A stretch of 64,000 nt of DNA from Stichopus chloronotus (taxonomy: Eukaryota; Echinodermata; Holothuroidea; Aspidochirotida; Stichopodidae): positions 9,112,979-9,176,978 of the forward strand of contig CM037843.1 of NCBI GenBank assembly GCA_021234535.1. Direction: 5' to 3'. The translations under genes were made by a program, and so were the position numbers. Numbering within the stretch: the stretch's first letter is position 1; the number at the start of each line of letters is the position of its first letter. Positions 60,101 to 64,000 of the stretch are shown here, piece after piece. The notes below the pieces were generated by a model. That model searched no databases, was not told the DNA's origin, and saw nothing but the letters and a program-made list of their open reading frames with translations.

Positions 60101-63100
60101 TTTCAGTGTTCAACATTTGTGAGTCCAACTTCAGAGTGGGCCATATGGGCCATACATTATTTAATTGTGCAAAGCAAGTTTTTGTACAAATTATATGTTA
60201 CAATGTTGAGGTTTTTTACTTTTTTTCATATTTGTGTGGTAGTCATTACCCTTACTTGAATCAGCATTCTTATGGACAAATGGGGCTATACTCCCATTCA
60301 TTTATGTTTTCATTATGTATAGCATGCTGCTGAATGGGTATTATTCAATTCTTTTAAATAGACTTACTACATAGTTAGTTTATCAATATTTGACTGTATT
60401 GGTTATATTTGCAGTAAGAATGCCTCATGTTCTGGTATCAATCACCTTCCCCTCAGGGGTCAGTCAGGTTAGAAAGTGCTGAACAGCTTGCTATTTAAAC
60501 ATAAACTCCTTGTTTGGAAATATAGGTCAACAGATGGGGAAGGCAGGTTCCAATCAATGATCATTAACATTCCGCTTTGGTTTCACATTTGTTAAAAAAA
60601 AAAATGAGAAAAAAATGAGTATTTCAGAGATTGTTTCTGCTTTAGCCAGCATTCCTTTCAGCAGTTTGATAAAGGACATTGCATACTGCATTCTCGTTCA
60701 GATAAGTACTATGGTAGTGGAGTAACTGTTTTGGATGTGATTAAGTGTGGATTACCCTTGGTTAAGACTAGAGGGCCTCTGTTAAAATAATCTCCACACA
60801 AGGACCACAGAGACCATCCGGTTCTTCTTATTTTTATGTTATAAACAGTCATCAGGTTGTCTTAACCTCTGTGCAGATAATCATCTTTTGATTGTGTTCA
60901 TCCATTTGCACCAATTGCAATTACAGAAATGCTCAAGTTTAATACTTATATTCTTAAAATTGCTTTTTCATTTCTTTTTCAAATATTGCTTCCTGTGACA
61001 TTAGCAAGCATTCTCTCTCAGTAGCTACTAATATTTATTTTGTACAATAGGATGGACAAGATCAATAAATTTTCATTTCTTTGTTTAATTGTTAAAACAG
61101 GTTATGGGAAGATGGCTGGAGAGACAGGTACTACCAGAATAAATTTGGTGTCGCCCCTGGTGATACAAAGTTTAGAAAAACAGTGGTAAGTTGTAGGAAA
61201 TTAAATGAGAAAACATCATGTGTAAGGACTTTGCAAAAACAGTAAACCAGTGATAAGGAATTTGAAATAAGTGAGGGACTCTTGTAACAACAGTTCTGGT
61301 TTACACACATCTCATGCAATGAATTTTAATGCAATGCCTTCTAAATTAAGTGGCATGTAAGTATTATAATTTATTGATAGCCTTTATCTAATTTAGTGTA
61401 CTTTCTTTTTGATATTAGTTAAATGACAACCGTAATAGTGAGTACCAAAAAGACTGGTGGTACTTGGGAAAGAGAATCTTGATCAACCCTCGCTTTTCCT
61501 GTGCAAGAAGTTTTCATTACACTCTGTCATCCCTGAAGTACTTTCAAAGTTTGTAAATTTCTAGAGAAGAAGTAAACCAAGAGACAAAGAATTAAAGTTC
61601 TCAAGGACATGGACCCTGTGGGAGGAGAACCCTGATAAAATCCCCCACCCTATCTTCACAAGAAGTTTTCATTACGCTCTGTTTGGCCTGAAGTGTTTTA
61701 AAGGTTGTAAAATTCTGAAGAAGAAGAAATTAACCAAGTGGCATAGAATTTAAGTTCTCAAGGACATGTACCCCCATTATTTGGATTCTGCCCTTCATGT
61801 TTCATTTCTCGCACATCTGCAACCCCTGAGTTAGCAAGAGTCATCTCTAGGGAACCCCCCTTCCAAAAATGGTGGTCATGTCTTTGCTGAAGGTCAGAAT
61901 GATTCGCTTGAACTGCAGTAGTATTCTACGTAAATCCTTAGATTTGCTGTTTCACTTCTCGTGAAATGTTAGGATTGTGTCATGACCTAAAACCTTACAT
62001 GTTCACTGTCACATTGAAGTGTGATGGTATGTCACACATGGAGAGGCACCAGCATTTATAAAAATGGACAGTCGGTATTCACAGGTATTTACTCCCAGTG
62101 TAGTGTAGCGAATGCACCGGATATCCTGTCCATCAGGATGGTGAAATTAAATCCGATTTCTGTCAGATATTTTCTAAAGTCCAGCTGGATTTTTTCAACA
62201 TTTTGTTACAATTGTTTGACCAGAGAATGTTGGTGTGAAATATCAGAGCATCTCTCAAAAGTTAAAAAAAGACATGAAAGGTTGAACAATAACAGTGTAG
62301 GACACAATTAGTAGAATATGTTGACAGTTTATAGAACTTGCTATGATTTAATGGCACTAAAAATGGAGATAACAAGATGTGTAGCACACAACAGTAGTGA
62401 ACAGTTTACAGTAATTGGTGAATTACAAGTTAGTTGTACAGTAATTGAAGCACAATTGCAGCATAATAGTCCTTAGGCCCTTCATATATACATTGTTGCA
62501 TTTTGAAACATAGAAACCTTGTGCAATTCTAATTTTTTAAAAAACACTAAAAATCTGGTCCGGACGGATTTCTGGCAAGATCTGGACAAATTCACTTTCA
62601 ACTGGATCTAAGAATTAAGATCTGGTGCGTCCCTAGTGTAGTGCACTGTGTAAATACTAAGATTGCTGTTGTACTTGTGAGATGTGAGGCTAGATAATGT
62701 TGTGACTTTAACATCTTAATAGTTTACTCTCTCATCAAAGTGTGATGCTAGTACTCACATGCAGAGGTACCATCGTCTGCTAAAATGAGCAGTTTTGCAT
62801 TCACACAAACTTCGCTCTTAGTGCCGTATACTTTGTAAATCCTGATATTGCTGTCACACGACTCGTGAAATGTCAGAATACATTGTATTACGGCTTTGGC
62901 CTAAGTGTTCACTATCTCATCAAAGTGTGGTTTTACTTCTCACATACAGAATCACCAGTGTCTATTGAAATGAACAATTTTACATTTTCATTTACACACT
63001 ACCAGTGGAGTATACTGCTAAAGTGTAAGATTGCTGTTACATTCCTTTTGTGATAGAAGCAGGAACTGAACAGGGCTTTAACTTACTTTATCCTTCTTGA

Positions 63101-63967
63101 TTGTCTTTTGTTTCTGAGATGGTCTTCTTGGCTCTTGATCTCTCTCTTTAACCATCCAGGCACATGCATACGTCCTAGGTCTGTGTTGGGTTCTTCGCTA
63201 CTACTACCAAGGTTGTGCTTCCTGGAAGTGGTACTTTCCGTATCACTATGCACCATTTGCATGTGATTTTGTGGACATTGCTGAAGTGTCAGCGGAGTTT
63301 GACCCCACTACCAAACCAGTGAGTAGCTTCTTGCCTCAGATGGAATGGTCGGTTGCTTGTTTCCTACCAGCTCATGATCATTCATCGTATTTTTTGTCTT
63401 GAGATTGTGAATATGCATTTTGTATTAATAGTTTCAAAGCAGATTATACTTTTTGGGCCATACAAACAAAAATATGCTACCAGCACTTCTAGAGCCCCAG
63501 TTGTTCTCCTCAGTTCCTTCATACATTGTGTAAAATGAAAATGTACACGGTAAAAAGAAAACTCATCCTTTTGGATTTTTAGACTACACACTGTTCATTT
63601 AAGGAGCAGTTTTAGTTTTCTTTTTATGTTATTTTGACCTTGCATTGGGTTCAAATGAAGCATTGAACATTTTTGTTCAATATTGTTGGGTTAATTTTGG
63701 ATTATATGGTAGAATGTACTTTCTCCCAATCGCAACTTCCAAGGAAACCAAAAGTAAAGCAGTAGTGATGAAGAAGGAGAATCTTAGGAAAAGTGATCAA
63801 TGAAAGTGAGAGATGGAGAGATTCAAATGTAAGATGTTATCTTTAATACTACTTCTTTTGAAATTTCCACCCTTCAGTTCAAACCACTGGAGCAGCTGAT
63901 GGGGGTCTTCCCTGCAGCATCGGGTGGATTCCTCCCAGAAACTTGGCGAGAACTCATGTCCGACATC
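45038..63967 (+). CDS. XRN2: XRN2, nuclear 5'-3' exoribonuclease 2 (21 exons in window, 3' partial)
   Basis: Processive 5'-monophosphate-dependent exoribonuclease (Rat1/XRN2) that degrades nascent RNA in torpedo termination and trims rRNA and snoRNA precursors in the nucleus. The start is [12 protein letters not shown], the invariant XRN N-terminus, with A at -3 and G at +4. Conserved region 1 carries the acidic metal ligands D54 (YLDMNG), D103 ([19 protein letters not shown]), E204 and E206 (PGEGEHK), D234 and D236 (GADADLIMLG) and D343 ([12 protein letters not shown]). A CCHC knuckle (C264, C267, H272, C277) marks XRN2 rather than XRN1. Region 2 continues with [27 protein letters not shown] and [17 protein letters not shown]. 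Join: 45038-45112, 47957-48084, 49049-49222, 49673-49784, 50395-50484, 50636-50708, 51073-51123, 51937-51954, 52775-52864, 53457-53506, 53848-53913, 54231-54284, 54650-54729, 56007-56064, 56889-56946, 57384-57472, 57860-57925, 58750-58859, 61101-61185, 63160-63318, 63878-63967. About 592 residues are present, and the C-terminus lies beyond the window. Confidence 0.97.
45113..47956 (+). other. XRN2 intron 1 (2.8 kb)
   Basis: GTACGG to ATCTACAG. AT-rich, with no exon or transposon recognised. Confidence 0.75.
47957..48084 (+). CDS. XRN2: XRN2 exon 2
   Basis: Residues 26-68. Includes [20 protein letters not shown] and [12 protein letters not shown] with catalytic D54. Acceptor ATCTACAG, donor ATAA|GTGAGT, leaves phase 2. 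Confidence 0.97.
49049..49222 (+). CDS. XRN2: XRN2 exon 3
   Basis: Residues 68-126. Contains [20 protein letters not shown] then [18 protein letters not shown], including catalytic D103 and the basic 5'-phosphate pocket residues. Acceptor CTCTGCAG, donor TT|GTAAGT, phase 2. Confidence 0.97.
49673..49784 (+). CDS. XRN2: XRN2 exon 4
   Basis: Residues 126-163, a charged helical stretch [17 protein letters not shown] then FDSNCITP. Acceptor TGTTTAAG, donor CCT|GTAAGT, phase 0. Confidence 0.95.
50395..50484 (+). CDS. XRN2: XRN2 exon 5
   Basis: Residues 164-193, [20 protein letters not shown] then [10 protein letters not shown]. Acceptor CATCACAG, donor CAG|GTGAGT, phase 0. Confidence 0.96.
50636..50708 (+). 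CDS. XRN2: XRN2 exon 6
   Basis: Residues 194-218, [20 protein letters not shown] then RRQR, with metal ligands E204 and E206. Acceptor CTACCAG, donor GAG|GTATTT, leaves phase 1. Confidence 0.96.
51022..51090. repeat. 32 bp tandem duplication spanning the XRN2 exon 7 acceptor
   Basis: Two perfect copies (51022-51053 and 51054-51085) plus 5 nt of a third. Each contains the pyrimidine tract, the AG and the first coding bases CTAATCCTGATCA. Confidence 0.97.
51073..51123 (+). CDS. XRN2: XRN2 exon 7 (acceptor within a tandem duplication)
   Basis: Residues 218-235, [17 protein letters not shown], containing D234. The 3' splice site is the second copy of a 32 bp tandem duplication. The first copy (AG at 51039-51040) would add 32 nt and break the frame. 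Donor GATG|GTAAGT, phase 1. Confidence 0.95.
51937..51954 (+). CDS. XRN2: XRN2 exon 8 (18 nt microexon)
   Basis: Only 18 nt, encoding ADLIMLG with shared codons on both sides. It is required to complete the DADLIML motif (D236). Acceptor CTGTACAG, donor TTGG|GTAAGT. Phase 1 on both sides. Confidence 0.95.
52775..52864 (+). CDS. XRN2: XRN2 exon 9
   Basis: Residues 241-271, [20 protein letters not shown] then [11 protein letters not shown], the first half of the CCHC knuckle. Acceptor CCTTTTAG, donor ATGG|GTAAGT, phase 1. Confidence 0.96.
53457..53506 (+). CDS. XRN2: XRN2 exon 10
   Basis: Residues 271-287, [17 protein letters not shown], completing the zinc knuckle (H272, C277). The following linker is shorter than in human XRN2. 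Acceptor CTTGCAG, donor TCG|GTAAGT, phase 0. Confidence 0.94.
53848..53913 (+). CDS. XRN2: XRN2 exon 11 (followed by a GC donor)
   Basis: Residues 288-309, [20 protein letters not shown] then RE. Acceptor ATTCACAG. The donor is GAG|GCAAGT, a GC-AG intron, forced by the match LNVLRE|Y(L/I)E(R/H)EL to other XRN2 proteins. Confidence 0.94.
54231..54284 (+). CDS. XRN2: XRN2 exon 12
   Basis: Residues 310-327, [18 protein letters not shown]. Acceptor ATTTTCAG, donor GAG|GTAAGG, phase 0. Confidence 0.95.
54650..54729 (+). CDS. XRN2: XRN2 exon 13
   Basis: Residues 328-354, [20 protein letters not shown] then LPSLEIR with catalytic D343. Acceptor ATTCTCAG, donor CAG|GTGAGA, phase 2. Confidence 0.97.
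54730..56006 (+). other. XRN2 intron 13
   Basis: 1.3 kb, of which 905 bp are the transposon at 54809-55713. Without it and one target-site copy the intron would be about 364 bp, like its neighbours. Confidence 0.75.
54809..55713. mobile_element. Non-autonomous DNA transposon with 8 bp target-site duplication (hAT or P type)
   Basis: The perfect 8 bp duplication GCTGTGAG lies at 54801-54808 and 55714-55721. The terminal inverted repeats are CAACGTTCGCGCCAGTG at the left and, in reverse complement, CAACGCTCACGCCAGCG at the right (14 of 17 identical). The 905 bp interior has no frame longer than about 97 codons and no transposase motif. The CG-rich ends contrast with the surrounding intron. It sits inside the XRN2 intron between exons 13 and 14, on neither side near the splice sites. 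Confidence 0.8.
56007..56064 (+). CDS. XRN2: XRN2 exon 14
   Basis: Residues 354-373, [20 protein letters not shown], matching the RENAIDRLVNIYKNVVHKT segment. Acceptor TTTTCCAG, donor AAG|GTAAAG, phase 0. Confidence 0.95.
56889..56946 (+). CDS. XRN2: XRN2 exon 15
   Basis: Residues 374-393, [19 protein letters not shown]. Acceptor TCTCTGCAG, donor AACG|GTGAGA, leaves phase 1. Confidence 0.95.
57384..57472 (+). CDS. XRN2: XRN2 exon 16
   Basis: Residues 393-422, [20 protein letters not shown] then [10 protein letters not shown], a basic helix equivalent to EVEDSIFKKRKDDE...KRKRMKR. Acceptor TTTGCACAG, donor AGG|GTAAGC, phase 0. Confidence 0.93.
57860..57925 (+). CDS. XRN2: XRN2 exon 17 (variable linker, two possible donors)
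   Basis: Reads [20 protein letters not shown] then EV with donor GTG|GTGAGT. It resembles the F-x-x-x-G-x-L stretch of the vertebrate linker. A shorter version ending at 57889 (AAG|GTAACA, 30 nt) is also in frame, but its donor is weaker. Both keep phase 0. This is the least certain exon of the gene. Confidence 0.6.
58750..58859 (+). CDS. XRN2: XRN2 exon 18 (acidic/basic linker)
   Basis: Residues about 445-481, [20 protein letters not shown] then [17 protein letters not shown], matching the GIKRKAEDSDSE...DNVRLWE region. Acceptor ATATTCAG, donor GTCAG|GTATGA, phase 2. A second donor lies 12 nt downstream. Confidence 0.92.
58851..58874. repeat. 12 bp tandem duplication spanning the XRN2 exon 18 donor
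   Basis: TGAAGTCAGGTA followed directly by TGAAGTCAGGTC, each holding an AG|GT donor. The second donor adds 12 nt (4 codons) in frame. Confidence 0.95.
59203..59520. repeat. ~158 bp tandem repeat, two copies
   Basis: TGTGACACTTGC, then ACTCA(G/A)(C)ATGGG-like, AGTTGGATGA(A/T)AGT and GGTCA(C/A)AGGTCATCTG(G)AGA blocks recur in order with a spacing of about 158 bp. Both units end with a GGGGCAAAACT-type block. Confidence 0.75.
59580..60210. repeat. Second array of the ~150 bp repeat family A
   Basis: Recurring blocks TTTTATGAAATCATGC, AAAATGCTTCTTCT, TACAGATTA, GTGTTCAA and ATGTGGGCCATGTGGACCAT resemble those at 10.79-11.46 kb in the PLEKHG intron. More degenerate here, about four copies. Confidence 0.65.
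61101..61185 (+). CDS. XRN2: XRN2 exon 19
   Basis: Residues 481-509, [20 protein letters not shown] then GDTKFRKTV, start of conserved region 2. Acceptor TAAAACAG, donor GTG|GTAAGT, phase 0. Confidence 0.96.
61500..61775. repeat. ~156 bp tandem repeat, two copies
   Basis: AAGAAGTTTTCATTAC(A/G)CTCTG at about 61505 and 61661, CTGAAGT(A/G)(C/T)TTT, AACCAAG, and AGTTCTCAAGGACATG at both copies. Confidence 0.8.
61915..63060. repeat. ~183 bp tandem repeat array, four units
   Basis: Landmarks TTGCTGT near 61944, 62663, 62848 and 63031 are spaced about 181 (after subtracting the inserted element), 185 and 183 bp. Shared blocks include CGTGAAATGT, TCATCAAAGTGTG, CACATGCAGAGG(C/T)ACCA, and AT(T/C)CACA. 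Units are roughly 70 percent alike by eye. Confidence 0.8.
62106..62635. mobile_element. hAT-like MITE with perfect 8 bp target-site duplication
   Basis: GTGTAGTG at 62098-62105 and again at 62636-62643 flank a 530 bp element. Its left end is TAGCGAATGCACCGGAT; its right end in reverse complement is TAGGGACGCACCAGAT. These are imperfect inverted repeats of the (C)TAGGG-(A/G)(C/T)GCACC type that is common in hAT elements. No transposase frame is present. Removing it with one duplication copy restores the ~183 bp repeat unit. Confidence 0.85.
63160..63318 (+). CDS. XRN2: XRN2 exon 20
   Basis: Residues 510-562, [20 protein letters not shown] then [17 protein letters not shown], the most conserved block of region 2. 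Acceptor CATCCAG, donor CCA|GTGAGT, phase 0. Confidence 0.97.
63878..63967 (+). CDS. XRN2: XRN2 exon 21 (last in window)
   Basis: Residues 563-592, [20 protein letters not shown] then [10 protein letters not shown]. Acceptor CCCTTCAG, donor ATC|GTAAGT, phase 0. The protein continues beyond the window. Confidence 0.97.
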
Positions 63968-64000
63968 GTAAGTATATGCCACATACCCCATCGGGCAGTA

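Larger units (their letters stand above)
58860..61100 (+). other. XRN2 intron 18 (2.2 kb, repeat-rich)
   Basis: Holds a TG-rich tract (about 59163-59202), two copies of a ~158 bp repeat (59203-59520), and an array related to the 10.8 kb repeat family (59580-60210). No coding exon seen. Confidence 0.75.
61186..63159 (+). other. XRN2 intron 19 (2 kb, almost all repeats)
   Basis: Contains a two-copy ~156 bp repeat at 61500-61775, then a four-unit ~183 bp array at about 61915-63060 split by a 530 bp transposon. Confidence 0.8.

Noticed and set aside
1..64000. Operons, CRISPR arrays, riboswitches, tRNA or rRNA genes
   Set aside because: The window is intron-rich animal DNA. I saw no regularly spaced palindromic repeats with unique spacers, no convincing tRNA B-box plus cloverleaf, and no rRNA sequence.

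Overview
This window is nuclear DNA of an animal, not a prokaryote. It is AT-rich and has spliceosomal introns of about 0.3 to 11.5 kb with canonical GT...AG borders. It also carries decayed transposons, microsatellites and several families of 150-185 bp tandem repeats. The protein sequences look like those of an invertebrate, and my guess is a marine deuterostome such as an echinoderm or hemichordate. Nothing in the sequence fixes the species.

Two protein-coding genes lie head to tail on the + strand, and both are incomplete here. Gene 1 (842-36885, 5' end outside the window) is a Rho guanine nucleotide exchange factor of the PLEKHG1/2/3 type. Thirteen exons encode most of the DH domain, the PH domain, a polybasic linker and a long serine-rich acidic tail, most of which sits in one 2 kb last exon. 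About 1,095 residues are present. Gene 2 (45038-63967, 3' end outside the window) is XRN2, the nuclear 5'-3' exoribonuclease. Twenty-one exons encode residues 1 to about 592, from the initiator methionine through both conserved catalytic regions, with every expected acidic catalytic residue and the CCHC zinc knuckle present. I joined the exons by eye. Reading phase is consistent at every junction.

The rest is intron and intergenic DNA. The PLEKHG introns hold a divergent ~150 bp tandem repeat (10.8-11.8 kb), two TTAA-flanked MITE-like elements (11473-11630 and 21927-22271), a possible small insertion at 2003-2241, and a pre-miRNA-like hairpin at 12246-12314. The intergenic block (about 36.9-45.0 kb) begins with an AT-rich probable 3' UTR. 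It continues into transposon debris: inverted copies of a short repeat, three 14-15 nt G runs, and a 5'-truncated LINE tail on the minus strand whose truncated end carries a perfect 15 bp inverted repeat. The XRN2 introns hold two non-autonomous DNA transposons with perfect 8 bp target-site duplications (54809-55713 and 62106-62635). The second split one unit of a ~183 bp tandem array.

XRN2 has unusual splice architecture: a GC-AG intron, an 18 nt microexon, a 32 bp tandem duplication that doubles a 3' splice site with a frameshift, and a 12 bp tandem duplication that doubles a 5' splice site in frame. I found no tRNA, rRNA, CRISPR array or complete minus-strand gene. The two genes have no evident functional link beyond being neighbours.
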